Assembly: GCA_031276635.1 (NCBI GenBank) | Contig: JAISMU010000123.1 | Span: 1-41,407 of the forward strand | Length of the DNA: 41,407 nt | Direction of reading: 5' to 3' | Origin: Deltaproteobacteria bacterium | Lineage (GTDB): Bacteria > Desulfobacterota > Desulfarculia > Adiutricales > Adiutricaceae | Shown here: in pieces, positions 8,423 through 17,384 of the stretch | Layout: every line of letters begins with the position of its first letter | How positions within the stretch are numbered: position 1 is the stretch's first letter | Notes under the pieces: model-generated | Told to the model about the DNA's origin: nothing | Seen by the model: the letters and a program-made list of their open reading frames with translations, nothing else | Database searches by the model: none | Program-made: the position numbers and the translations under genes

Positions 8423-10270
8423 TCACTGGCTCCCCGCCGAGGCCTCGGCCGGTGGGGCGGGCAGGAGCGTCTCCAGGGAACGCAGAGTCTCCCCTCGCTG
8501 GGCCTCTATAGCCGCCAAAATCTCTTGCCTCAACTCCTCGCGATTAATCAACTCTTCTAAACTAAGCATAGCTTTTTCCATAAAGAGGCCAGCGACCAGA
8601 CCGGCCAGAAACCCAGCCGTCGCCCCAATGGCCGTGCCAGGGCCAGGAGCGACGAGACTACCTCCGCCTGCCCCGAACGCCGCCCCGCCGGCGGCCGAGA
8701 AGGACTTGGCGGCGGCTATTTTGACCAAAGCCCCAGCGGCCATTTTGAAGATGGCTTTTTGGCCAATCTTGCCCACCACCACAGCCACTAACACTCCGCT
8801 GGAGAGCCCAGCCACCCCGCTGACCCCCAACCGGCTCTTAAAGGATATGGTCTCCACCGGTCTAACCTGGCGGACCAAACTCTCCAGGGACATGGGCCTG
8901 ATTCTGGCGCCCTTGGCCACGTCCACTGGAACCTCAAAATGAGTCAGGCTTTTCTGGGCCAGTTCCGTCAAGCGACCTTGGTAGTCAGCCAACTTGGTCT
9001 CTAGGCCCTTTACCCGCTCGAGTAATTGAGCCATGTCCACGTTAAAGCCCAGGAGCTCGACCATTTTCCCGGCCATAAACCGCTCCGCCCCGGCCGCGTG
9101 GCCTTTGATGAGCTCATAAAGCCGGGAATACTCGCCCGAAAGGCTGTAATACCAGTCCAGATACAGGTCAACGTTATCGCGATACTGGTCGAAAATTCGC
9201 TGGACCCGCTGGATGATGGCCACGCGGTCAGCCTTGATGGGAACTAAAAGGGCCGCGGCGAGCTTTTTAATCTCCGCCTCCGCCGCCTGGTCGAAATAAC
9301 GGCCCCCAATAACCAGATAAACCCGGTCACCCCGCTCCTGAATTTGGAGCCGAGCCTCCCGCAGGGCCGCCCCCCGGGGGCCGGCGAGGTTAATCTCCAG
9401 CCAGCCAGCCAGCGGCCAGAGAATGACCAGGGCAAACACGCCCAGAAAGGCCGAGTAGGCGGCCAGGGTTGAGGTTTTCAGGTGAGGCGGGGTCGCGGCC
9501 TCGGTCGGCGGGACCAAGCCTCGACGCCACTCCCCGGGCGGCAGGTTGAAAAAGGCGATGACCGCCAAAAACCCCCCATAAAGGCAAAAACTGTTGAGAG
9601 CCTGCAAAAGGGCTCCCACTGGCCTCGACCAATCCCGGGCCAGACTCAGGGCCCGCTGGCCCCAAGTCCCGAACATGGCCGCCCAGGACCCTATTTCCCG
9701 CAAAAACGCCGAGCCAGACTGGGCGAAGGGACTGGCCTGAGCAGACTGGTTAGCCAGCTCCGTCTCCCCCCCCAGGAGCCAGAGGGTCAAAAAACGCCCA
9801 GCCCCCAACAAAACCGGGGTCAGGACCAGAGCCCAGAAGTTCCGCCGGGCCGGTCGAAGCCAGGAGATGGACTCTTGGGCCAGCCTTTGAGGAAAGAGCC
9901 ATTTGACCAGAAAAAAAGCCGGAAAGGCCAACCCCACCCAGAGCCAGTCCAGGCCCCGGAGACAGGCCAGGTTAAAAAGAGTCAGGGTGGCGAGAGGAAT
10001 ACTGAGGAGAAAAAGACCAATATTGAGCCAGAAACCTTGAGACAAAAAATGATAAACCCGACCAGCCGGATCAAAAGTGTGGGCCAGCCGAAAGCGACGA
10101 ATCCCGGCCCGATGGCAAAGCAATAAGGATATGGGGAGAGCGAGCCCCAAGACCCAGACCCAGAAGAAGGCCAGGGGCATCGCGGGGGTTAAGAGCCCAA
10201 AGAGCCGAAGCAGCCCAAAAATAGCCAGACAGGTTAAAAAAGGGCGAGTGAGTTTGGATTTTGGGGCCAT
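8423..10270 (-). CDS. Polytopic membrane protein of unknown function
   Basis: I do not recognise a family. The 615-residue product begins with about five hydrophobic segments within the first 165 residues (for example FFWVWVLGLALPISLLLC), with further ones near 236 and 285. A soluble, charged central domain follows (about 310-490), with the coiled segment LLERVKGLETKLADYQGRL. The C-terminal region, about 515-590, is an unusual Ala/Gly-rich hydrophobic stretch with glycine-zipper spacing (GAGGGSLVAPGPGTAIGA), then a short helical tail (LSLEELINREELRQEIL). The ATG at 10270 has a GAGGGAAGA ribosome-binding site; an upstream TTG at 10318 is less likely. It is divergent from the membrane protein at 10974, across a 700-base spacer, and may act with it. 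Signal, transport or pore roles are all possible. Confidence 0.8.
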   Translation of the reverse strand: MAPKSKLTRPFLTCLAIFGLLRLFGLLTPAMPLAFFWVWVLGLALPISLLLCHRAGIRRFRLAHTFDPAGRVYHFLSQGFWLNIGLFLLSIPLATLTLFNLACLRGLDWLWVGLAFPAFFLVKWLFPQRLAQESISWLRPARRNFWALVLTPVLLGAGRFLTLWLLGGETELANQSAQASPFAQSGSAFLREIGSWAAMFGTWGQRALSLARDWSRPVGALLQALNSFCLYGGFLAVIAFFNLPPGEWRRGLVPPTEAATPPHLKTSTLAAYSAFLGVFALVILWPLAGWLEINLAGPRGAALREARLQIQERGDRVYLVIGGRYFDQAAEAEIKKLAAALLVPIKADRVAIIQRVQRIFDQYRDNVDLYLDWYYSLSGEYSRLYELIKGHAAGAERFMAGKMVELLGFNVDMAQLLERVKGLETKLADYQGRLTELAQKSLTHFEVPVDVAKGARIRPMSLESLVRQVRPVETISFKSRLGVSGVAGLSSGVLVAVVVGKIGQKAIFKMAAGALVKIAAAKSFSAAGGAAFGAGGGSLVAPGPGTAIGATAGFLAGLVAGLFMEKAMLSLEELINREELRQEILAAIEAQRGETLRSLETLLPAPPAEASAGSQ

Positions 10271-10973
10271 GAGCTCTTCCCTCGGGTTAAAAAAGTGGCC
10301 TCGCCTAGCGGGCGCCAAGAATTGGCCAGGCGAGAGGGGCCACCTCGGCCAAAGCTACGGCCAAGGCTACGGCCAAAAATTGTCCGGAAAATAAATTTTC
10401 GCCATTGAGACCCGCGATTATTTTCTTTGGAAAGCTGGAAATATGGTAACATAAGACTCGCGGCGAGCTTTAAAAAGAAAAAAACGGCTAAAAACCCCTA
10501 GCTCGCCAAAAGAATCTAATCTTAACCGCGCCGGCGGCGAGAGCTCTTTAAGAATGGCCTCTTATTATAAACTTACTGTCTAATTAATTTATTGTTAAAG
10601 ATCTTCATATAAATTTTCACGTTTAAACGCTCATTCTATCTAAAGCTTTCAACTGAGGGCGAACTTTATAAATTTTTTTGCCAAATTAAGTAAAATTTTT
10701 ATTATCATTTCTTTTGTTCTAAATTTAAAAAATCGCATCATGTTTAGTTATTTACATTATATTATTTCCATAAATAAATGTAATTCTAACTTTGGACCAA
10801 GCGGCTTGGGGTCGCTTCACCCGCCCGGTCTTTCGCGATTATAAAGCCAAGTATAGCTCATTTTGAGCGAAAGCCCAAATAGAGCCCTGGTGTTTTTAGA
10901 AATTGACGACTTTTAGGTTATATTGATTGCTCAGGCGTTCCCTCCAGGCTGCCTAGAAAGCCAAGGCCAAAAC
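10271..10973. other. Divergent AT-rich spacer
   Basis: No gene is supported. Near 10347-10378 an imperfect 12-base unit (ggccaaagctac, ggccaaggctac, then ggccaaaa) is repeated in tandem just upstream of the left-going membrane gene. The middle (about 10560-10790) is strongly AT-rich and is the likely site of both divergent promoters. Confidence 0.5.
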
Positions 10974-12632
10974 ATGGATCCGCTGAACAACCCTTTCTGC
11001 CTTCTGAGCGCCTCGGTCTGGGATGACTCCGCCAAGCTCCAGGAGCGGATCTCGGAAAAATCCCTGACCTTGAGCCACCGGACCCTCGCCCGGCTCCATT
11101 CCATCCTCGTGGACCCTCGCCAGCGCCTGATGGTGGAGATGGCTTGGCTGCCGGGTTTGAGCGAGACGGAAAGCGACCACCTCCTCGGCCTTTTGAAAAA
11201 GACCCCCGAACGTCTTCTGAGCCAGGGCTCCGGCCCGACCCCGCCCCTGGCCCAGGCCAATCTCCTGGTAGCCGCCCTACCCCAGGCCCAAAACCGCCGG
11301 CTGGATTTTGTCCTGGCCCTGGCCGAGGCCTTTGACCAGATCGACCCGAAAGAGGTTTTGGCGGCCATCAACGAGCCCAGGCAAAAGGCTGGCTGGCCCC
11401 TGGCCAATCTGGACCAAATCCAGATGGAAATAAAAGAGCGCCAGGCCTATTGCCTGAAAACCATAAGAGAGCAGCTCGACCAGCTGGCGGCCCCCCAACG
11501 CCTGACCTTTTTTACCAAGTTAGTCGAGGTGGGCACTAACCAGGGCCAAAAGCCGCCTCAGACCCTGGTGGTCGAGATCTTAAACGAGTTCCGCCAGGAA
11601 GCTGAGTTACCCCTGAACCAAAGGGCCCGACGAGTTTTTGAGCTAATCTCGGCCCTCCACGCCCTGATTGAGGCGCCCGAGGGTCAGGACGCCGCGAAAA
11701 TAATCTCGACCGCGGAAAAACTGAGCAAAGCCACCAAAATCTGGGACCAACTGGCCCAGCCATTTCAAATCCTGGCCAAAAGCCAAGGGCAAAATCAACC
11801 CAACAGCCAAATCATGGCCATGAAAATTCGGGAACTGGCCTTTTTAGCCTACAACTCTCACGGTTACCTGTCCCTGGCCCAAAACTTAACGAAACTGCTG
11901 GGAGAGGTTTTCGCCGAGGTGGTCGACGTGGCGGAGCAGGCGGAAAAGGACCGCGTTCTTCTGGACCAATTGGCCCAGGTGGCCGAAGTCAAAGCCAAAG
12001 ATCAATTAAGCGACGACTCCATCCGGCAAACCCTGGCCCAAGTGGTGAGCCTGGTCAAGGATATTAACGCCCAGTTGAAAAAAAACCCTCAAGACGCGGA
12101 ACTGACCCAGGAGATTGACCAGCTCATCGCGCTTTTAGGGACTATCGCTTTAAGCGCCCAAACCGAGGCCGCGGTCGAAAAAGTGATCTTGATGAGCCGG
12201 ACCTTGGCCTTAAGCTTGCGTTATCATTATGGGCGGGCCAACTCGGCCATGGCCATTTTGAGCGAGTTAAGTCGAATTTTCCAGGGAACCGAGCCTTTTG
12301 GCTCCCTTTTCGCCTCGGATCTGGAGTCCATCCGGCTGAACGCCCAAGCCCGCCTCAAATGGCGAGACTGGCAAAGGCGACTCCCCAAGTTCTGGAAAAT
12401 CGCCCTGATCGCCTTGATCTTTTTGGCCCTCCTGGCCGGTTTCCTTTTCAGTTTGAAAAACCACCAGCCTGAGCCGCCCTCGACCAAGCCCCTGGCTATT
12501 CACCTGAAACCTCCCCTGGCCTCAGGCCCCGGCGGGAAAAAGAACCCGACGGTGGAGCCAGCTAAACGTTTGATTATTGAGTGGCCTTGTCCTGAGTCAG
12601 GGACAAAAGATGGCTGTCCATCTCAACTTTGA
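10974..12632 (+). CDS. Alpha-helical, C-terminally membrane-anchored protein
   Basis: The 552-residue product is almost wholly helical, with one transmembrane segment near the C-terminus (IALIALIFLALLAGFLFSL, about residues 477-495) and a short Pro-rich tail. The N-terminus has the pattern NPFCLLSAS...LVDPRQRLMVEMAWLPGLSE. It resembles the NPFRxLG/DPRxRLxxEMAWLPG signature of uncharacterised proteins with a J-domain-like N-terminus, found near chaperone genes; I recall this pattern but cannot verify it here. The ATG at 10974 is preferred over an in-frame TTG at 10923. The last 59 bases overlap the 3' end of the convergent capA-like gene. A cytosolic scaffold tethered to the membrane is a reasonable inference; no catalytic motif is visible. 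Confidence 0.8.
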   Translation: MDPLNNPFCLLSASVWDDSAKLQERISEKSLTLSHRTLARLHSILVDPRQRLMVEMAWLPGLSETESDHLLGLLKKTPERLLSQGSGPTPPLAQANLLVAALPQAQNRRLDFVLALAEAFDQIDPKEVLAAINEPRQKAGWPLANLDQIQMEIKERQAYCLKTIREQLDQLAAPQRLTFFTKLVEVGTNQGQKPPQTLVVEILNEFRQEAELPLNQRARRVFELISALHALIEAPEGQDAAKIISTAEKLSKATKIWDQLAQPFQILAKSQGQNQPNSQIMAMKIRELAFLAYNSHGYLSLAQNLTKLLGEVFAEVVDVAEQAEKDRVLLDQLAQVAEVKAKDQLSDDSIRQTLAQVVSLVKDINAQLKKNPQDAELTQEIDQLIALLGTIALSAQTEAAVEKVILMSRTLALSLRYHYGRANSAMAILSELSRIFQGTEPFGSLFASDLESIRLNAQARLKWRDWQRRLPKFWKIALIALIFLALLAGFLFSLKNHQPEPPSTKPLAIHLKPPLASGPGGKKNPTVEPAKRLIIEWPCPESGTKDGCPSQL

Positions 12633-13833
12633 GCTTAACCATTTTCTTGAGAGTGGCCTGACTCAGAAAAGGCAGTTTTTCTGGGGAGTCTTGAGCCATC
12701 GCCAGGGGAAAGACTCTATAAGCCCGGCGCCGGCCGGCTATATAGGAATGACAGATGGTGGGAATGACCTGGACCCGCTCAATAACCCCGCGCCCATTTT
12801 CGTCAATGGTCAGAACGCAATCGAGGATGAACCCCAGGTTGGTGTAAGGCTTAAACTGGTTACTGATGAAATTGCCCAGGCTGTAGGCGACCAACTGGGT
12901 CTGGCCTTGACGCGAGCCAATCCAGACTGGTTGAGCCATGTGGGGATGGTGGCCCAGGACCAGATCCGCCCCCAATAAACCCCGGTCCGGGTCGCCAGCC
13001 AGGATCTTCCCCACCAATTCCTTTTGCCGGGCGTTGGGCCAACGCTGATACTCCTCGCCAAAATGGAGATTGACTACGACAAAATCAGCCCCGGCTCTTC
13101 TGGCTTCGGCCAGGTCATCAAGGATCTCCTCATTGGCCAGATAACCCAGCCGCCAGCCCTCAGCCTGAGGAGGGCCGGGGTTTCCGTTAAAGCCGTAGGA
13201 ATAGGCCAAAAGCCCCACCATGACGCCATTATAGACGCTCACCAGGCGCCTGGATTTGTCGGTGGCCCCGGCGTAAGCCCCCACATAGCCCAACCCGGCC
13301 ATTTCAACGTTATTAATGGTGGCCGCTAAACCTGGCCAACCGCGATCCAGGGCGTGGTTGTTGGTGACCACCAAGGTGGTAAAGCCGACGGATTTGAGGT
13401 TAGCCGCCAACTCAGCCGGCACGTTGAAGCTAGGATAACCGCCAAAACCCCGCTCAGCCCCGGCCAGGGGAGTCTCCAGATTGCCGATGACCAGATCGGC
13501 CTGACGGAAAAGTGGCTGGACGAACTCAAAATACGGGGTGAAATCGTAGCCGCCCTCAGGCCGGCGGGCCGCGTTTCTCAAGGGGCTATGAGTGAGGATA
13601 TCGCCCACAGCCATCAGCCGGACTGAGCATTTCTGACCCTTTAAGGCGGCAGGTCGCGGCGGGGCGACCACTGGCGCGGGCTGGGTCGGCGAGAACAAGC
13701 CTGAGGGCGGGGACTCCAAGCCCTGACCTGAGGTTGACTGGGCCAACCCCTGGCCGAGCCAACCAAAAACCAGAGCCAGAGCGGCCACCCAGCCCCAAAA
13801 CGCTCTCCCTCGACTTTTCTTTAACCAGGACAT
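12574..13833 (-). CDS. CapA-family (PGA_cap) exported protein
   Basis: This belongs to the CapA/PgsA family, a calcineurin-like metallophosphatase fold linked to poly-gamma-glutamate capsule production and cell-envelope work. Family motifs appear in order: AVGDILTHSP, GNLETPLAG, VTNNHALDRG, NLHFGEEYQ, VLGHHPHMAQP and YSLGNFISNQ. These supply the expected Asp, His and Asn metal ligands. An N-terminal signal peptide or anchor is present (WGWVAALALVFGWLGQGLAQ), then a Pro-rich linker. Length 419 is typical. The start is supported by AAGGA. The polymerase genes capB and capC are absent, so capsule synthesis is not implied; many stand-alone CapA proteins have unknown substrates. Its 3' end overlaps the convergent upstream gene by 59 bases. 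Confidence 0.9.
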   Translation of the reverse strand: MSWLKKSRGRAFWGWVAALALVFGWLGQGLAQSTSGQGLESPPSGLFSPTQPAPVVAPPRPAALKGQKCSVRLMAVGDILTHSPLRNAARRPEGGYDFTPYFEFVQPLFRQADLVIGNLETPLAGAERGFGGYPSFNVPAELAANLKSVGFTTLVVTNNHALDRGWPGLAATINNVEMAGLGYVGAYAGATDKSRRLVSVYNGVMVGLLAYSYGFNGNPGPPQAEGWRLGYLANEEILDDLAEARRAGADFVVVNLHFGEEYQRWPNARQKELVGKILAGDPDRGLLGADLVLGHHPHMAQPVWIGSRQGQTQLVAYSLGNFISNQFKPYTNLGFILDCVLTIDENGRGVIERVQVIPTICHSYIAGRRRAYRVFPLAMAQDSPEKLPFLSQATLKKMVKLKVEMDSHLLSLTQDKATQ

Positions 13834-14370
13834 CGAATTCCTTCGCGAATCTCACGCTAATAAAAAAAAATATCAAGCCAAACCCGCGAAATAGCCGGCC
13901 AGCCAAAGTTTTTAGCCAAAACCCAGGCTGGGGCCCGGCCCGAGGCGGATTGGAGTCGCCAAGGCCGGCGAGCTCAAAAAAAGGCTTCGACGCCATTTAG
14001 ACCCTTTGGTCTTTTGACTTAGTCGGGGGAGCCTTTTTGGGGGGCTTTGAGGCCTGGCTGGGCGGCGGACGAATGGGCCGCGGGCCAAGTCGCCAAAAGG
14101 GAAGACAAACTCAGCCTTTTCGAAATCACTCTCCCCATCATCTATTATAACAAATAGTCAATTGACTCCACCTGGCGAGCCAATGAGCAAACGAACCCGA
14201 AAAGGACAGGCCCTTGGGCCACGCGCGAGCGAGTCAGGTCTAAGCCTGGGCCAGGTCAAAAGGAGTTCCCTCGCCCCGCCTGTAAGCCAAACTCAATTCG
14301 CGCCTCGCCGGGCGGAGCCTCGCTCCGCGGATAAACGATACCTTTCCAAGGCCGCGGCCTGATCCGCCGC
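13834..14370. other. Long gene-poor spacer
   Basis: GC-rich, with only weak short ORFs that show neither family likeness nor ribosome-binding sites. Together with the Sel1-like remnant that follows, it may be decayed coding sequence of the neighbouring Sel1 array. Confidence 0.35.
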
Positions 14371-14374
14371 CCAA

Positions 14375-14596
14375 CTAACGTAACCCGCCCAGAATAAATT
14401 GGGCCTCGGCCTGGCCGATCTGAGCGGCTTGGCCCAACCAATTGGAACTCGCCAACAAGCTCGCCTTGAACCCCAGGTCAGCGGCCTCCAAATTTGGCCA
14501 AGGGGCTCTGAGCCGCCCTTTGGTTAAAAAAATTATCTCCCAGGAACCAACTTCCGCCAAGTCGCCAGACAGGCCTCCCCAAATCCGCCGCCTCAA
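14375..14596 (-). pseudogene. Possible Sel1-repeat remnant
   Basis: The end of this minus-strand frame reads SNWLGQAAQIGQAEAQFILG, close to the Sel1 core of the neighbouring genes (AAERGHIPSQFILG). The rest of the frame does not resemble them, and the frame stops three residues later. It is best read as a decayed fragment of another Sel1 gene downstream of the intact array. Confidence 0.35.
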
Positions 14597-14635
14597 CCGG
14601 TTAAACCCGGGCCAGGCCCAACAAATTACCTGGAG

Positions 14636-15655
14636 TTAAAAACCCCGGCGTTTCTTGGCCTTAACCTTCTTGGCCCTCTTACTCTTGGCCTTGCTCTTGG
14701 CCACTTTTTTGGGCGGGCCTGGGCCCGGCTTAACGACTGATGAGTCAGGTTTGGTCGGTCCGACTGGCAGGGAATCCCGGAAAGCTCGTTCCAGCTCAAA
14801 GCCCCCATGTCCCGTTTCGCCGCCCTCGTGGTTGGTCGAGCCTAAATTAAACTCTTCGCTCGACTCGAAGTCATCATCATCATCATCATCGTCATCTTCA
14901 TCGTCATCGTCATCGTTAAAAAAAAGATTTCTTGGCGAGAGGGAGTCCAGAGCGGTGATGAGGCGTTTATAATCCTGACGGATGAAGTCATCCGCCTCGT
15001 TAGAGTCTTTGCAGGCAAGAATATAGGACAACGAAAAATCCCTGGCCCGAGCGCGAATTGTATCAACATCATCTTCCTTTTTTTTCTTGCCCGAAAATTT
15101 CCACGGACTCTTACTAAAGCATCGGCGGAACCATTCGACCGCTTTGTCCAAGTCTTGGGGGACGCCTCTGCCATTGTAGTAGGAATTGCCTAAAATAAAT
15201 TGAGAGGGAATGTGGCCCCGCTCAGCGGCGGCGGTAAACCATTTGATGGACTCGGCCAAATCAAAATGAGAATCTTCTTCGTCGCAATATAACTCGGCCA
15301 GGCTGAATTGAGCTAAGATATGGCCCTGCTCGGCGGCCCGACGCAACCATTTCAGGGCCTCAATACTATTCACGACAACGCCATCGCCATCATCAAAGAT
15401 CATCCATAAGCGGTACTGAGCCCCAGCGAATCCTCCCTTAGCCGCGCGGTAATACCAGCCGAGAGCCTCCGGCTCGACGACAAAACCATCGGAAAGACAA
15501 TCGTAGATTCGGCCAACCATGAATTGAGACTCCGCGTCACCAAGCTCGGCTTGAGTCAGGATGGGCTGAATAATCTCGCGCAGAGGCAAATTGGACCTAC
15601 CCAACGCGTAATTACGCAACTTGCTCGCAAGCTGATCGCCAAATTCCTTACTCAT
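14636..15655 (-). CDS. Sel1-repeat protein with Asp-rich linker and basic tail
   Basis: Cytosolic Sel1-like repeat protein of 339 residues with no signal peptide. A cap (EFGDQLASKLRNYALGRSNL) precedes about four Sel1 repeats (residues 36-182), with cores such as EALKWLRRAAEQGHILAQFS. Next comes a helical module also found in its paralogues (ARARDFSLSYILACKD...DYKRLITALDSL). After that lie an acidic run (248-262, almost pure Asp), a Gly/Glu segment and a strongly basic end (KSKAKSKRAKKVKAKKRRGF). Sel1 repeats mediate protein-protein contacts. The basic tail could bind nucleic acid or acidic partners, and the acidic run could mask it; both are inference. AAAGGAG precedes the ATG. It is the last intact member of the five-gene array. 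Confidence 0.88.
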   Translation of the reverse strand: MSKEFGDQLASKLRNYALGRSNLPLREIIQPILTQAELGDAESQFMVGRIYDCLSDGFVVEPEALGWYYRAAKGGFAGAQYRLWMIFDDGDGVVVNSIEALKWLRRAAEQGHILAQFSLAELYCDEEDSHFDLAESIKWFTAAAERGHIPSQFILGNSYYNGRGVPQDLDKAVEWFRRCFSKSPWKFSGKKKKEDDVDTIRARARDFSLSYILACKDSNEADDFIRQDYKRLITALDSLSPRNLFFNDDDDDEDDDDDDDDDFESSEEFNLGSTNHEGGETGHGGFELERAFRDSLPVGPTKPDSSVVKPGPGPPKKVAKSKAKSKRAKKVKAKKRRGF

Positions 15656-15984
15656 AGGCTCTCACGCTCCTTTCGTCTCAACCAACTCGAATCAACTCTG
15701 GCCCGCGACCAATCAGGCCTAAGGTTTTTCCGCCGCCTCGCGTCAGTCCGTTCCCTCGATCAAGAGATCGCCGGAGCCAAATATCAGCCCATAACCCCGT
15801 CAATTTCGCGCCAGAGCCGCCTTGTCCACGAACAGTTTTCTAGATGTCAGAAATGGAGAAGCTTTCTGCAGTTGATCTTCAGCCATTTTATTCCAGGTAG
15901 CCCGTGAATCGCCGGACCCAAGGCCTGACCTGGTAACCTGGGGATTTTCCAAATCCATCCTCATTCCCAACAGGCTCAGGCGGC

Positions 15985-16243
15985 TTAATCGCCCTTATCG
16001 GGCTTCATTTTCTGACAGTTAGCCACTTTGGCTACCGCTGAAAATTTCTCAAGACAGGACATCATTTCAGCTAAAGAAGGTTAGACACTCCGTCCCATTT
16101 TTTAATCTTCCCCAACCACGCGTCCTCTCCAGTTTGCCCACCAATTCTTTAATCAGCTTATTAAAAGATTTGTTGATAGATTTAAAATCTTCCCGGAAAT
16201 CCTCGTCCTAATAATATTTATCCTTATCCAGGCTCAGGCCTGA
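15985..16243 (-). pseudogene. Decayed C-terminal copy of a Sel1 paralogue
   Basis: Directly downstream of the next Sel1 gene, the minus strand translates in pieces to DEDFREDFKSINKSFNKLIK and later EKFSAVAKVANCQKMKPDKG. These align with DGDFREDYQSINKVLNKLIM and RKYFAAAKAVKRQKKKAGKR of the intact neighbour. In-frame stops (for example the TAG just before DEDF) and no upstream repeat region show it is broken. It is a remnant of a tandem duplication or of unequal recombination within the array. Confidence 0.7.
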
Positions 16244-16253
16244 TTAGGCCTGA

Positions 16254-17159
16254 TTAACGACGCTTACCAGCTTTCTTTTTCTGGCGCTTGACCGCTTTGG
16301 CCGCCGCGAAATATTTTCGGTTGAGTGGATTTATCTCAACTATCGACTGCTGAGCGATAGCGCTCAATTTCCTAATCTCTTCCAAAATCTCATCCTCCCA
16401 CTTCTGTTTGCCCGCCAATTTCATTATCAACTTGTTAAGAACTTTGTTGATTGATTGATAATCTTCCCGAAAATCCCCATCCAGAGAGCCTGGATCCTTT
16501 TTTTCCAGGTAAAAGGCGCTGAGGGACTTAAACTCGGATACTTTGACCAAAGACGCTAAATCAGCCTCTGTTAGCTGGTTAAAATTATAGACCTTTTTTA
16601 AACTCATGCCCATGGACAGCCATTTGACCGCCTTATCCTGGTCTTTGGGGACACCTTCGCCCGTCAAATAGGCCAGGCCAATTTCGTTTTGAGAAGGAAA
16701 ATGGCCTCTCTCCGCGGCTAAAAGGAACCATTTAGCGGCCTCGCTCAAATCAATTGGCAGGCCAAACTCGCCAATTTTATTACTGACGGCCAGCTGAAAC
16801 TGGGCCAGGGCCAGCCCTCCCTCAGCGGCCCGGCGCAGCCATTTCAAAGCCTCAAGCGTATTCTTCGCCTCGCCCCAAATACCATCCCTGAGGATTTGAA
16901 AAAATTTGATCTGGGCCGCCGGGAATCCGGCCTCCGCGGCCTGACGATACCATTTGACCGCCTCAGGCCCGAATCTTGACTCGCCTAAGTTCAATAGCTC
17001 GAAAATTTTGCCCAAAGTGTATTGGGCCTCAACCACGCCCCCCTCGGCTGCCGCGAGAAGAGGAGCTAATATCTCGCTCAAAGACAAACTGGACTTGTCT
17101 ATTAAATATCTTTGCAGATTATCTAAAAGCTGATCGCCGAAGTCAACTTTCATGGCCAT
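16254..17159 (-). CDS. Sel1-repeat protein with basic tail
   Basis: This 301-residue cytosolic paralogue has cap VDFGDQLLDNLQRYLIDKSS, about four Sel1 repeats (residues 35-185; cores ALKWLRRAAEGGLALAQFQL and AAKWFLLAAERGHFPSQNEI) and the shared post-repeat module (ASLVKVSEFKSLSAFYLEKKD...DFREDYQSINKVLNKLI). The basic end is KRQKKKAGKRR. It lacks the Asp run. Two starts, ATG at 17159 and ATG at 17153, fall behind the same GAAGAGAGA; the first is used here. It is closest in sequence to the neighbour at 17385 (very similar cap, module and tail), indicating recent duplication. Probably a protein-interaction scaffold; its partners are not evident. Confidence 0.87.
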   Translation of the reverse strand: MAMKVDFGDQLLDNLQRYLIDKSSLSLSEILAPLLAAAEGGVVEAQYTLGKIFELLNLGESRFGPEAVKWYRQAAEAGFPAAQIKFFQILRDGIWGEAKNTLEALKWLRRAAEGGLALAQFQLAVSNKIGEFGLPIDLSEAAKWFLLAAERGHFPSQNEIGLAYLTGEGVPKDQDKAVKWLSMGMSLKKVYNFNQLTEADLASLVKVSEFKSLSAFYLEKKDPGSLDGDFREDYQSINKVLNKLIMKLAGKQKWEDEILEEIRKLSAIAQQSIVEINPLNRKYFAAAKAVKRQKKKAGKRR

Positions 17160-17384
17160 TCTCTCTCTTCTATTCCAAACCCGCTTATATCGCTCTGGGT
17201 TTCAGGTGATTTAATCAAAGTATTTTAAACCGTCTGGTCGGGCGACGGCTTTAAAAACCCGCCTCAACTTGGGCTGAACAGGCAGCTGGCCTCGCCAAAA
17301 TAGCCCTGACATTGCCCTCAAAATCCGGCAGCGTGAGAGAGTGAGCTAAACTGGCCGAGTCAAGCCCAATTGGCTTAACTCAGG

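Noticed and set aside
8322-8942. Long plus-strand ORF opposite the membrane-protein gene
   Set aside because: Antisense shadow of the GC-rich gene; Pro/Ala composition and no ribosome-binding site.
9482-10126. Plus-strand 214-codon ORF
   Set aside because: Antisense to the hydrophobic N-terminal region of the membrane protein; no family likeness.
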